Assembly: GCA_002448875.1 (NCBI GenBank)
Contig: DKAS01000146.1
Coordinates: 2,596 to 16,836 of the forward strand
Origin: Proteobacteria bacterium UBA6920
Lineage (GTDB): Bacteria; Pseudomonadota; Gammaproteobacteria; SG8-11
Reading direction: 5' to 3'
Length of the DNA stretch: 14,241 bases
Both the position numbers and the translations under genes were made by a program. Positions 6,419 through 14,241 of the stretch are shown here, in pieces (position 1 is the first letter of the stretch; each line of letters opens with the position of its first letter). The notes beneath the pieces were generated by a model, which saw nothing but the letters and a program-made list of their open reading frames with translations, was not told the DNA's origin and did not search any database.

Positions 6419-7480
6419 TTGCGAAATGTTGAAGTAATGGCAGCCGCGGCTATCGCCGTGGCCGCGGTAGGCGTATTGATGATGTTCGGCAATAACGACG
6501 GCGACATGATGTCGGCAGCGGCGGAGCACTGGCAGGAGGCGCGCTCCTTTTCCCTGCCGCGGCGCGCGCTGGCGGCGGTGATCCATCGTGGAAATTTCTA
6601 CGTCGTCGGCGGCGTTGACAACCGAGGCCAGTACGTCAACACGGTGGAATTCGCGGCGCTGGGGCGCGATGGCCGCCTGGGATCCTGGCGCCGGACCAGC
6701 GAACTGCAACGCGGCCGGTTCTATCTGGCGGCGGTCGCCGCCGGGGACTATCTGTACGCGCTGGGCGGTGGCAGCGGCAGCCTGGGTGATGAAAATCAGC
6801 CCGTTGCCAGCGTGGAACGGGCGCGCATCCTCGATGACGGCAGCCTGGGGCCCTGGGAAGTGATAAGCCAGATGAACACAGCGCGCCGCGGCCTCAAGGC
6901 GGTGGTGTACGGTGACAATCTTTATGCCCTCGGCGGCTACAACGGCGTCTTCCTCAAGACCATGGAACACGCGCACATTGCCAAAGACGGCAGTCTGGGC
7001 CCGTGGATCACCGATGCCAGTGCAGCGCAAATCGACCGTTATATTCACGCCGCCACCCTGTTCAAACATTATCTGGTACTGCTGGGCGGGCATATGCGTA
7101 ATGCCGGCGACGTTTCCCATGGCGACGTCGAAATCGCGCCTATTGCTCAGGATGGTTCTATCGGTCCGTGGCAGGTCATGGAGTCTTCGCTGCTGATTCC
7201 CCGTTTCATGGCCGAGGCCTTCGCCCTGGGTTCCTACCTGTTTCTGGCCGGTGGCCATGCCGGGGACTCCCGCCTGGATTCGGTTGAATATGCCCGGGTC
7301 AGCCTGTTCGGTGATGTGGAGGAATGGCAGCAGACGCTGCCCCTGCGCTTGCCGCGCAGCGCGGCGGCGATCGCGGTCAACGCTGACCGGGTATACATCG
7401 CGGGCGGCATGGCGGAAAATCAGGTGTTGAACAGCGTGGAAACCGCGCGCCTGCTGCCGGCCGGCGGCTTACGGCCCTGA
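6419..7480 (+). CDS. Kelch-repeat beta-propeller protein with N-terminal membrane anchor or signal
   Basis: The product has 353 residues from a TTG start chosen for its ribosome site; 347 if the ATG at 6437 is used. Residues 7-23 are hydrophobic (MAAAAIAVAAVGVLMMF) after a short N-terminus with one Arg, giving a signal anchor or uncleaved signal, so the rest is probably periplasmic. The body is a tandem repeat: G-x-(I/L)-G-(S/P)-W turns end at Trp90, 146, 196 and 251, with a weaker version at Trp303, spaced 50-56 residues. Each is preceded by Kelch-like strands such as LYALGG...SVERARI. A sixth partial unit (VYIAGG, NSVETARLL) at the end could close the ring. This suggests a six-bladed propeller, a binding scaffold; the partner is unknown. 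No catalytic domain is seen. It follows the outer-membrane protein gene and converges on the LOG gene. Confidence 0.85.
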   Translation: MRNVEVMAAAAIAVAAVGVLMMFGNNDGDMMSAAAEHWQEARSFSLPRRALAAVIHRGNFYVVGGVDNRGQYVNTVEFAALGRDGRLGSWRRTSELQRGRFYLAAVAAGDYLYALGGGSGSLGDENQPVASVERARILDDGSLGPWEVISQMNTARRGLKAVVYGDNLYALGGYNGVFLKTMEHAHIAKDGSLGPWITDASAAQIDRYIHAATLFKHYLVLLGGHMRNAGDVSHGDVEIAPIAQDGSIGPWQVMESSLLIPRFMAEAFALGSYLFLAGGHAGDSRLDSVEYARVSLFGDVEEWQQTLPLRLPRSAAAIAVNADRVYIAGGMAENQVLNSVETARLLPAGGLRP

Positions 7481-7496
7481 GGCGGTCCGCTCAGGG
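7475..7496. terminator. Perfect inverted repeat spanning both convergent stop codons
   Basis: CCCTGAG (7475-7481) and CTCAGGG (7490-7496) form a 7-bp stem; the Kelch stop (TGA 7478-7480) and the LOG stop (TCA 7491-7493) lie in opposite arms. It is symmetrical and could act on both strands, but neither side has a T-run, so it is not a standard intrinsic terminator. It may instead block the ends of convergent transcripts or stabilise them. Confidence 0.4.
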
Positions 7497-8171
7497 AATG
7501 GCGTCCTGGCGCTGTTCCGCCTTGCGGCGCTTGACGTCTTTCCACTGCCGGTGTTCGAGCATGATCGCCAGCACCTCCTGCGGATCGTCGGTCAGGCGGA
7601 TATAGGAAAAATCCTGCTCGGAGATCGTGCCCTTGGCCAGCATGGTGCCGCGCATCCAGGCCAGTAAACCCTGCCAGTAGTCGCTGCCGTACAGGATCAG
7701 CGGCAGCGGATAAATCTTGCAGGTCTGCATCAAGGTCAGGGCTTCAAAAAACTCGTCCAGAGTGCCGAACCCCCCGGGCATGCAGACATAGCCGATGGAA
7801 TGTTTGACGAACATCACCTTGCGCGCGAAGAAATAGCGGAAGTACAGCGAGCGGGTCTGGTACGGGTTACGACTCTCCAGGGGGAGCTCGATGTTCAGTC
7901 CCACCGACACGCCTTGCTTTTCGTACGCTCCTCGATTGCCCGCCTCCATGATGCCCGGCCCGCCGCCGGTAATCACGCTGAAACCATTTTCCGCCAGCAG
8001 CGATGCAATGCGCAGGGTATCCTGGTAATAGACGTCTTCCGCTTTCATGCGCGCCGAGCCGAAAATGGTGACGCCATCCTTGATGTCATCCAGTTTGTCG
8101 AAACCTTCGATAAATTCGCTGAGGATCCTCAGGATCCGCCATGCCTCATGGCCTTTGAAGTCATCCACCAT
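7491..8171 (-). CDS. LOG-family protein (TIGR00730), nucleotide 5'-monophosphate phosphoribohydrolase
   Basis: This 226-residue cytoplasmic Rossmann-fold protein belongs to the LOG/YgdH-like family once labelled lysine decarboxylase. Family members cleave the N-glycosidic bond of nucleoside 5'-monophosphates or cytokinin ribotides, releasing ribose 5-phosphate. The two family signatures are present: GGGPGIMEA (69-77) and PGGFGTLDE (132-140), with Arg117-Lys118 between them in the conserved ARK stretch. An N-terminal helical extension (1-32) precedes the first strand (VTIFGSAR). The ATG at 8171 is supported by AGGAGA (8186-8181) nine bases upstream. The gene stands alone, convergent with the Kelch gene. 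The true substrate cannot be read from the sequence. Confidence 0.93.
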   Translation of the reverse strand: MVDDFKGHEAWRILRILSEFIEGFDKLDDIKDGVTIFGSARMKAEDVYYQDTLRIASLLAENGFSVITGGGPGIMEAGNRGAYEKQGVSVGLNIELPLESRNPYQTRSLYFRYFFARKVMFVKHSIGYVCMPGGFGTLDEFFEALTLMQTCKIYPLPLILYGSDYWQGLLAWMRGTMLAKGTISEQDFSYIRLTDDPQEVLAIMLEHRQWKDVKRRKAEQRQDAIP

Positions 8172-8626
8172 AGTGTGATTTCTCCTGTCTTGTTATTGTC
8201 CCTATCTAATCCGTGTCTTTTGTCGTGAACTTCGCGCGTATCACATTGTTAAACTAAGCTCTGGCATCGCTGTTTAAGAAATCAAGTTTAGAAGAGAGCC
8301 ACAGGTTTGCGGCCCGGGGGTTGATATATATTGCTATTTTTTGATCAATATTTCATTGATAACAATAAGATGAAAAAACTTCGCGATTTCTATTCCAGTT
8401 TCAATAACTAACATTTTTGAGGAATTTGTGGTTTGAATCACAACAAACGACTGCATTGGGCAACGGGACGGCACGAAATCAAAACTGGAGAGTGGGAGAT
8501 TTCCGTTGCTATGACACCGCGTAAAACAAACGACATTATCTATTTATATGATATGATTTTTTACACTTATGAACTGGATTATTGCCCCAGATCACGATAC
8601 AGACCAACTGACGTGGGCCAGAGCAT
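8172..8626. other. AT-rich intergenic region between divergent LOG and HDOD genes
   Basis: These 455 bases separate divergent genes and are markedly AT-rich, especially 8321-8420 and 8521-8580. A palindrome TTGATCAA (8341-8348) and a small inverted repeat ATTG-ATAA-CAAT (8355-8366) are visible, as is a GC-rich patch near 8310-8320. A short open frame (8433-8630) starts with TTG, lacks a ribosome site and overlaps the HDOD start, so I do not call it. No tRNA or clear intrinsic terminator is seen. The length leaves room for a small RNA or a complex promoter, but I cannot show either. Confidence 0.6.
8530..8557 (+). promoter_or_regulatory. Candidate sigma70 promoter for the second HDOD gene
   Basis: A -10 hexamer TATGAT (8552-8557, one mismatch to consensus) has ACGACA (8530-8535) 16 bases upstream as a partial -35 match. 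A second overlapping TATGAT lies at 8547-8552. Transcription from here would give a leader of about 60 bases before the ATG at 8627. Confidence 0.35.
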
Positions 8627-9523
8627 ATGAGCCAGAGTGAACAAACAGCACATCGAGCCGCCCCGGAAGCGGTGACTACCCTGGTCAAGGACGTATCCAA
8701 TCTGGTGTCGATGCCAGAAGTGTATTATCGAATTCTTGACCTGGCGGAAAACGAGAACAGTACCGCCGCCGAGATCGGCGAGGTCATCAGCCACGATACC
8801 GGTTTGACCGCGCGCCTGCTGCGCATTGCCAACAGTGCGTTCTACGGATTTCCCTCCTCCATCGAAACCGTTTCCCGCGCCATCACTGTCATCGGCTTGC
8901 GCGAATTGCGCGATCTGGTGCTGGCCACCTCAGCCATCGATGCGTTCGAGCATATTCCGCTGGATATGGCGAATATGCGTAAATTCTGGCACCACAGCCT
9001 GTACACCGGGGTGTGCGCGCGCATCCTCGCCAATCGCGCCAAGGTGCTGCACAGCGAACGCCTGTTCGTCGCCGGCCTGCTGCACGACATCGGTCATCTG
9101 GTGATGTTCATGAAACTGCCCGGGCAGTTGCGTCAGTGCATGGTGCTGGCCGGCCGCGAGGATCTCGACATTCACCAGGCGGAGCGCCGTCTGCTCGGTT
9201 TCGATCATGCCGAACTGGGCGCCGCGCTGCTCACCCATTGGAAGCTGCCACCCGGTCTGGCGCAAACCACGCGCTTTCATCATGAACCCGCGCGCGCGGA
9301 AAAATTCCAGCTGGAATGCGCCATCGTTCATGTCGCCAATATCCTGGCCAAACACGCGGATCTGGCGGATGTGGTCGCGGCCGGTGATTTCAGCTATGAT
9401 CAAACCGCTTTACGTTTGCTGACCTTTACCCCGGATCAGGCCGATGAAATCCGTCAGCAGGCGCAACAACAGTTCTCCGAGGCCAAGGATATTTTCCTGC
9501 CCAAAGCAGCGAACAACTACTGA
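8627..9523 (+). CDS. HDOD-domain signalling protein (paralogue 2)
   Basis: This 298-residue cytoplasmic protein consists almost wholly of an HDOD domain. Conserved blocks are EIGEVISHDTGLTARLLRIANSAFYGF, SRAITVIGLRELRDLV, HSERLFVAGLLHDIGH (His153-Asp154), GFDHAELGAALLTHWKLP (His194) and RFHH. It is the close paralogue of the minus-strand HDOD protein at 4534-5574: the N-terminal two thirds align without gaps, and the HD pair is retained in both although many HDOD domains have lost it. The C-terminal 60 residues differ more between the two. The ATG has only a weak purine site (GAG 8621-8623). Its stop abuts the hydrolase start (TGAATG), so the two are probably coupled. HDOD proteins act as signalling scaffolds; no enzymatic activity is claimed. 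Confidence 0.93.
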   Translation: MSQSEQTAHRAAPEAVTTLVKDVSNLVSMPEVYYRILDLAENENSTAAEIGEVISHDTGLTARLLRIANSAFYGFPSSIETVSRAITVIGLRELRDLVLATSAIDAFEHIPLDMANMRKFWHHSLYTGVCARILANRAKVLHSERLFVAGLLHDIGHLVMFMKLPGQLRQCMVLAGREDLDIHQAERRLLGFDHAELGAALLTHWKLPPGLAQTTRFHHEPARAEKFQLECAIVHVANILAKHADLADVVAAGDFSYDQTALRLLTFTPDQADEIRQQAQQQFSEAKDIFLPKAANNY

Positions 9524-10930
9524 ATGCGGTTAGCAAAATCCGATTTACACTGGCTCAATATCGCCGTCGCCGTCGTGTGGCTGGCATTCGCTTCCTCCCC
9601 GCGCTGCGCTCTGGCCAAGGATCCCTGGCTGAACCTGCCCGGTGGCAATGTCATCTACGACGAGGAACCGGTCTTCAAGGACCAGGCATTCATCTACGAA
9701 GTCGGGCGCAATCACAAGAAGTCCGTGGTGCTGGTGCACGGCCTGGGCGACGGCGCGGCCCGGGACTGGGAACAGCTGATACCGCTGCTGGCGCGGCAGT
9801 ATCACGTGGTCACCTTTGACCTGCCTGGTTTCGGCCGCTCGGCAAAGGGGAACAATCTCTACTCACCGGCCACTTACACCGAGTTTTTACATTTTATCGG
9901 CCACAAATACATCGATGGCCCGTTCATGCTGGTCGGACATTCCATGGGCGGGGCCATTGCCGCGCGCTACGCGTCTACCTATCCCGATGATGTGTCACGG
10001 CTGGTGCTGGTCGATGCGGCGGGCATACTGCACAAAGTGGCTTTTGAAAAATACGTGGCGGCATCGGCAGTCGGCCAGCGGGCACCGGAAGTCTATGACG
10101 CTTTGTCGGCGGATGTGCGCGCCATCATCAACTTTTTCGTCGATGCCGCGGAATACATCGATCTTGGGCCGCAGCTGTTGCTCAATGCGCCGCCCCTGCG
10201 CAGAACCATTCTGGGCGGCAACCCCACCAAAATCGCCGCCCTCTCCCTGGTGCTGGAGGATTTCAGCACCCTCGTACCCCGCATCAGGCAGCCAACACTG
10301 CTGCTGTGGGGGGAAAAGGATCCGGTGGCACCGGTGCGCACCGGCAGGGTGCTGGAGGAAGTGCTGCCCGCCGCGACCTTGCAGTTGTTCCCGGGGGTAG
10401 GTCACGCACCCATGCGCGAGGCGGCGGAGCAGTTCAACAAGGCGGTGGCGGATTTTCTCGCCGCTAAACCCCAGGATATCACCCGGCGGGAGGAAAAACC
10501 GCGACCGGCCCCCAAGGAAGGCCCGCTTACCTGTAATGAACAGTCTGATCTGGTGGTGGACGGCAGTTTCACGGTAATCGAAATCAACGGCTGCAAGAAT
10601 GTCACCTTGCGCAATGTTTTCGCCGACAAGGTGATCATCCGCAATTCCGTCGTCGATATGGAAAACGTGGTGATCGCCGGCAGCGATCAGGGCATTACCG
10701 CGGTCAATGCGGATGTCAAAATGACCAATGGCAGCATCAGCGCCAACATTGCCATTGTCGCCGACGAAAGCCGGTTTGACATCGCCGGTACCCGTATCAA
10801 GGCGGACAATCTGCTGGCGAAGGGCAATTTACCTTCCAATTTCGTTTTCTCCCTGGTGCTGGCCGAAACCCCGGGTCAGAAACGCTATCTCCACGATTTC
10901 GTACAGATATCCGCATTGAAAAGCCTGTAA
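9524..10930 (+). CDS. Exported alpha/beta hydrolase with repetitive C-terminal domain
   Basis: The protein has 468 residues. A Sec signal peptide (residues 1-31, ending RCALA) predicts export. The alpha/beta-hydrolase core covers about 45-315 with HGLG oxyanion loop (72-75), nucleophile elbow GHSMGG (Ser140), acid Asp266 in GEKDPVAP and His294 in GVGHAP, so the catalytic triad is complete. The substrate, probably an ester or similar, is unknown. After a Pro/Lys-rich joint (about 318-332), residues 333-430 hold short strand repeats rich in V/I/N/G (NGCKNVTLRNVFADKVIIRN and on), resembling rungs of a right-handed beta-helix, with Cys337 and Cys357 able to form a disulfide. Most simple hydrolases of this type end near residue 320, so the tail is an added domain. 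The ATG directly follows the HDOD stop and has no own ribosome site, which argues for translational coupling. Confidence 0.9.
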   Translation: MRLAKSDLHWLNIAVAVVWLAFASSPRCALAKDPWLNLPGGNVIYDEEPVFKDQAFIYEVGRNHKKSVVLVHGLGDGAARDWEQLIPLLARQYHVVTFDLPGFGRSAKGNNLYSPATYTEFLHFIGHKYIDGPFMLVGHSMGGAIAARYASTYPDDVSRLVLVDAAGILHKVAFEKYVAASAVGQRAPEVYDALSADVRAIINFFVDAAEYIDLGPQLLLNAPPLRRTILGGNPTKIAALSLVLEDFSTLVPRIRQPTLLLWGEKDPVAPVRTGRVLEEVLPAATLQLFPGVGHAPMREAAEQFNKAVADFLAAKPQDITRREEKPRPAPKEGPLTCNEQSDLVVDGSFTVIEINGCKNVTLRNVFADKVIIRNSVVDMENVVIAGSDQGITAVNADVKMTNGSISANIAIVADESRFDIAGTRIKADNLLAKGNLPSNFVFSLVLAETPGQKRYLHDFVQISALKSL

Positions 10931-10944
10931 TAAGCGCTGATCGC

Positions 10945-13900
10945 TCAGAGATACTGCTGCAGCGCATGCTGTTCGAGAAACTTGCTGATGCGCGCCAGCG
11001 ATATCGGTTGCGGTGTGCGCAGTTCCTGCGCAAACAGGGCTACGCGCAATTCCTGCAACATCCATTGCAGTTGATGCAACTGCGCCGTATAGCGTTCCTT
11101 TAACGTGGGATGGGCCGCGAGCTTCTCGTACCAGGCCGTCGCCTGGCCGCATTCGGCCGCCAGTCTGGCATCCTTGTCGGCACGGCCGGGCAGTTTCTCC
11201 AGACGGACAAGTGCGGCACGCAGATAACGCGGAAAGTGCTCCAGCATTGCCTGCGGGGTGCTGGCGATGAAATCAACATGCGTCAGTTGCGTGATTTGCC
11301 GGCGGATATCCGCCAGCGCGACGGCCGGCGCCTTGGTCTCCATTTGCGTCAATTTACGCAGAATATCAGCGCGTATCTGCATTATTTCGAGGACGAGCCG
11401 GCACAATTGGTTGGCCTGGCCGACCAGGGCGGAACGATTCGTCTCCCTGATCCGCGCATACTGTTCCCGACCGCGAATGACGGCGGTGTCGCCGAGAAAA
11501 GTCATGGCAAAGCTCCTGGCCAGCAGTGCGTCGCGAATGTCGGCGCACGGCTTTTCGGTGCTGAACAGCAGGCAGATGCGCTCCAGGTCCGGCAGATTCT
11601 TCTGCAGGTATTTGACCTGCCCGTGCAGATCCAGCATGTACAGGCGCAGCAAACCCTTTGCCATGGCCTGTTGCGCCGCTGACGGGTTGTCGAAAACCCG
11701 GATCGCCACGCTGTCGCCCTCATCGACCAGGGCGGGATAGCCGGTGCAATCGATGCCCTGCAGCTGCTGATGGACTTCCGCGGGGAGATCGGCGAAATCC
11801 CAGGTGCGGTGGCCGCCGCTCTCCAGCGACCAGTGTAATTGCCGCTGAAACTGGCTGACCGCCTGCGCCCGGTATTTGTCCCGCAGAAAAGCCAAATCCC
11901 GTGACTGCCCGATAACTTTCCCCGCGGGATCGCGCACCCGGAAGTTCATACGCAAATGCGCCGGCAGTGTCTCCAGACCCCAGTCGGTCTCCTTCACCTC
12001 GACACCGGTCATCGCCTTGAGGGCGGTCGCCAGCTCGCGCAGCAGGTTTCCCTCGCCATGGCGCAGGCGTTGCACCGCGGCATCGGCGAAATCCGGGGCG
12101 GGCACGAAATTGCGGCGCAAAGGCTTGGCCAGGGATTTGATCAACTGGGTGATCTTTTCCCGCAACATGCCTGGCACCAGCCAGCTAAAGGTGTCGGCGT
12201 CCAGCTGGTTGAGCAGCATGATCGGCACCTCCAGGGTGACGCCGTCATCGACTTCGCCGGGCGCAAAATTATAACTGAGGGAAAACTCGTGTCGGCCGAT
12301 GCGCAGGTGATCCGGATGCTCGGGCGACGCCGTGGCCTGCGCTCCCAGCAGCTGTTCTTCGCTGATAGTCAGGTCGCGCTCGCCAGGCGCGGCGGTTTGC
12401 AGCCAGGTTTTGAGATCCGCCGCCGACATTACCGGCGCAGGAACGCGCTGGCTGTAGAACTCATACAGCCGGTTTTCCGCATCGACGATACCCAGGCGGC
12501 GCAATTTGTCCTCGACCTGCAGCGCCTGCTCGACCGCATTGCGATTTTGTTCAACGAAGGCGAACCTGCCCGGCAGCCTGCCGGCCACCAGCCCCTGGCG
12601 CAGAAACAATTCACGGCTATACGCCGGATCGACGTTGCCATAATAAATCCGCCGTCCGGCGATGACGGTCAGTCCGTATAACACGACATTTTCATAGCCG
12701 TAGGCCTGGCCGCGATCCGCATCCCAATAGGGATCGAAATAGCTGCTGCGAGTAAGATGTTGCGCTACCTCCGCCGTCCAATGCGGTTCGATGCGCGCGG
12801 CGCAAACCGCCCAGGTGCGTGAGGTCTCGATGACCTGGGCGCTGACTATCCAGGCGGGTGTCTTGCCACGCAAGACCGAGGTCGGGTGCAGGTACAGGGT
12901 GCGATTACGGGCGCCGCGATAAGCGCCCTCTTCGACATACTGTGCGATCTGGCTGACGAAACCGCAAAGCAAGGCTTTATGCAAAGACTCATAATCGGCG
13001 GCCAGCTGATTGATACGGTAGTCCTGCTCACGCAGCATCTGCGCCAGCTGATGGCGCACGTCGGCCCATTCCTGCATGCGTGTAGCCGATAAATGATAGT
13101 CGGCGCACAGCCGGCGCCAGCCGCGATTGGACAGGGACTTGCGCTGCTCCTGCTGCCAGTGCCAGAGATTGAGTATGGTGATGAAATCGGACTGGTCGTC
13201 GGCGAATTCCTGGTGTTTCTCGCGGGCCTTGTCCCGCAGCTCCACGCCACTCTCGCGCGGATCCTGAATACTGAGAAAGGCGGCGATGGGCAGCATTTCG
13301 CGCAGACAGTTATGACGGCTGGCCGCCAGGAGGATGGCGCCGATACGCGGATCCACCGGCAATCGGCTCAGCTGGCGGCCGAGCTCGGTCAGCGCTTCGC
13401 TCGCGTCCAGCCCCTGTAATTCCTGGAGTACACGCACGCCGTCCCGCACATAACGGCTGTCGGGCGGGTCAAGAAAAGGAAATTCGGCGATATCGTCCAT
13501 GCCCAGCGCATACATGCGCAAGATGACGCCCGCCAGGTTGGCCCGCAGTATTTCCGGCTCGGTAAAGACCGGCCGAGCCTGGAAATCATCACTGTCGTAC
13601 AGACGGATGCAAATCCCGTCCTGCTGCCGGCCGCAGCGCCCGGCGCGCTGGTTGGCGCTGGCCTGGGATATTTTTTCGACGGGCAACCGCTGCACCTTGG
13701 AGCGGTAGTTATAGCGGTTGAAACGGGCGTCGCCGCTGTCTACCACATAACGGATTCCAGGCACGGTAAGCGAGGTTTCCGCCACATTGGTGGCCAGAAT
13801 AATCCGCGGCCGGGCCCCGGGATGAAATATCCTGTTTTGTTCCTGCGCGGTCTGGCGCGAATACAGGGGTAGAATTTCATAGCGGTGGCCATAGCGTTTC

Positions 13901-14241
13901 TGCGCCGCCCGATGGCACTGGCGAATGGCGTTTTCTCCGTAAAAGAACACCAGGATGTCGCCGGCCGGTTCGCGCGCCAGCTCGCCGATGGCGTCCAGCA
14001 CGGATTTTTCCAGGGGACTCTCCTCGCTCTCCTCCGTATCGGCTTCTAGTGGGGGGCGATAGCGTATTGCAACGGGGTACATGCGACCGGACACCTGCAG
14101 GACCGGCGCGGAAAAAAAGTCGGCGAAGCGCTGGGGATCGATGGTGGCGGAAGTGATGATCACTTTCAGATCCCGGCGCCTGGGCAGAATGGACTTGATG
14201 TACCCCAGCAGCAGATCGATATTCAGGCTGCGCTCATGGGC
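10945..14241 (-). CDS. hrpA: ATP-dependent RNA helicase HrpA (DEAH box), N-terminus cut by window edge
   Basis: The reading frame is open from the right edge to a stop at 10947-10945, giving 1098 residues. E. coli HrpA has about 1300, so roughly the first 200, including Walker A, are outside. The edge cuts the DEAH motif: the first residues read AHERSLNIDLLLGYIKSILP. Next come motif III (ITSAT, at 14157-14143), motif V region (LATNVAETSLTVPGIRYVVDSG), motif VI (QRAGRCGR), then helicase-associated HA2, OB-fold and the long C-terminal DUF3418-like region typical of HrpA. HrpA unwinds RNA and in E. coli resolves stalled or collided ribosomes. The gene is convergent with the hydrolase, 14 bp between stops. 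No frameshift was seen. An apparent start at 14163 (GTG) is internal to motif III and is not the real start. Confidence 0.96.
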   Translation of the reverse strand, partial: AHERSLNIDLLLGYIKSILPRRRDLKVIITSATIDPQRFADFFSAPVLQVSGRMYPVAIRYRPPLEADTEESEESPLEKSVLDAIGELAREPAGDILVFFYGENAIRQCHRAAQKRYGHRYEILPLYSRQTAQEQNRIFHPGARPRIILATNVAETSLTVPGIRYVVDSGDARFNRYNYRSKVQRLPVEKISQASANQRAGRCGRQQDGICIRLYDSDDFQARPVFTEPEILRANLAGVILRMYALGMDDIAEFPFLDPPDSRYVRDGVRVLQELQGLDASEALTELGRQLSRLPVDPRIGAILLAASRHNCLREMLPIAAFLSIQDPRESGVELRDKAREKHQEFADDQSDFITILNLWHWQQEQRKSLSNRGWRRLCADYHLSATRMQEWADVRHQLAQMLREQDYRINQLAADYESLHKALLCGFVSQIAQYVEEGAYRGARNRTLYLHPTSVLRGKTPAWIVSAQVIETSRTWAVCAARIEPHWTAEVAQHLTRSSYFDPYWDADRGQAYGYENVVLYGLTVIAGRRIYYGNVDPAYSRELFLRQGLVAGRLPGRFAFVEQNRNAVEQALQVEDKLRRLGIVDAENRLYEFYSQRVPAPVMSAADLKTWLQTAAPGERDLTISEEQLLGAQATASPEHPDHLRIGRHEFSLSYNFAPGEVDDGVTLEVPIMLLNQLDADTFSWLVPGMLREKITQLIKSLAKPLRRNFVPAPDFADAAVQRLRHGEGNLLRELATALKAMTGVEVKETDWGLETLPAHLRMNFRVRDPAGKVIGQSRDLAFLRDKYRAQAVSQFQRQLHWSLESGGHRTWDFADLPAEVHQQLQGIDCTGYPALVDEGDSVAIRVFDNPSAAQQAMAKGLLRLYMLDLHGQVKYLQKNLPDLERICLLFSTEKPCADIRDALLARSFAMTFLGDTAVIRGREQYARIRETNRSALVGQANQLCRLVLEIMQIRADILRKLTQMETKAPAVALADIRRQITQLTHVDFIASTPQAMLEHFPRYLRAALVRLEKLPGRADKDARLAAECGQATAWYEKLAAHPTLKERYTAQLHQLQWMLQELRVALFAQELRTPQPISLARISKFLEQHALQQYL

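Noticed and set aside
6209-7258. A 349-residue open frame on the minus strand
   Set aside because: It is antisense to the Kelch gene, whose repeats and ribosome site are clear; the antisense product shows no recognisable motif.
8124-8140. GAGGATCCTC palindrome and repeated AGGATCC near the 5' end of the LOG gene
   Set aside because: It falls inside intact, conserved coding sequence and is explained by the codons used.
8356-8368. A TGATAAC-containing motif resembling the one upstream of the pump operon on the minus strand (4283-4272)
   Set aside because: Ten of twelve bases agree, but both sites lie in AT-rich DNA and two occurrences are too few to claim a shared operator.
8433-8630. A 65-residue open frame before the second HDOD gene
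   Set aside because: TTG start, no ribosome site, AT-rich composition and overlap with the HDOD start; nothing shows it is translated.
10933-10945. Small hairpin AGCG/CGCT between the hydrolase and hrpA stops
   Set aside because: Only four base pairs and no T-run on either side; too weak to call a terminator.
14161-14241. hrpA appearing as a shortened gene starting at 14163
   Set aside because: The frame is open to the window edge and encodes the AH of the DEAH motif, so this is edge truncation and not a biological deletion.

Overview
The window reads as chromosomal DNA of a gammaproteobacterium. The genes are GC-rich and the intergenic stretches clearly AT-richer. It carries an HrpA-type DEAH RNA helicase, HDOD signalling proteins, a MacAB-type efflux system and Gram-negative signal peptides and outer-membrane proteins. 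The genus cannot be named from the sequence alone. No tRNA, rRNA, CRISPR array, insertion sequence or phage gene was seen.

Left part (1-4208, minus strand): a three-gene operon for a MacAB-like ABC efflux or export pump, transcribed as adaptor, ATPase, permease. The permease runs off the left edge. The adaptor is the most unusual gene here. It is 858 residues long and places a receiver-like (REC) domain and a long Pro/Ala-rich, probably disordered region in front of the single membrane anchor and a normal periplasmic adaptor. The Asp that a receiver would phosphorylate is Asn (N78), so it looks like a pseudo-receiver. A 325-bp AT-rich leader with inverted repeats and a G-rich patch lies upstream.

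Middle (4534-7480): an HDOD-domain protein (minus) is divergent from a small outer-membrane beta-barrel protein (plus). A membrane-anchored or exported Kelch-repeat beta-propeller follows on the plus strand. The Kelch gene converges on a LOG-family (TIGR00730) nucleotide phosphoribohydrolase gene on the minus strand; both stop codons lie inside one perfect inverted repeat.

Right part (8172-14241): a 455-bp AT-rich region precedes a second HDOD gene, a close paralogue of the first. It is immediately followed (TGAATG) by an exported alpha/beta hydrolase with an unusual repetitive C-terminal domain. This pair converges on hrpA (minus), cut by the right edge inside its DEAH box.

Inferred links: the HDOD gene and the pseudo-receiver adaptor operon lie in the same direction next to each other and may belong to one signalling-plus-export locus. 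The remaining genes mainly concern the envelope. The hrpA and LOG genes look like ordinary chromosomal genes.
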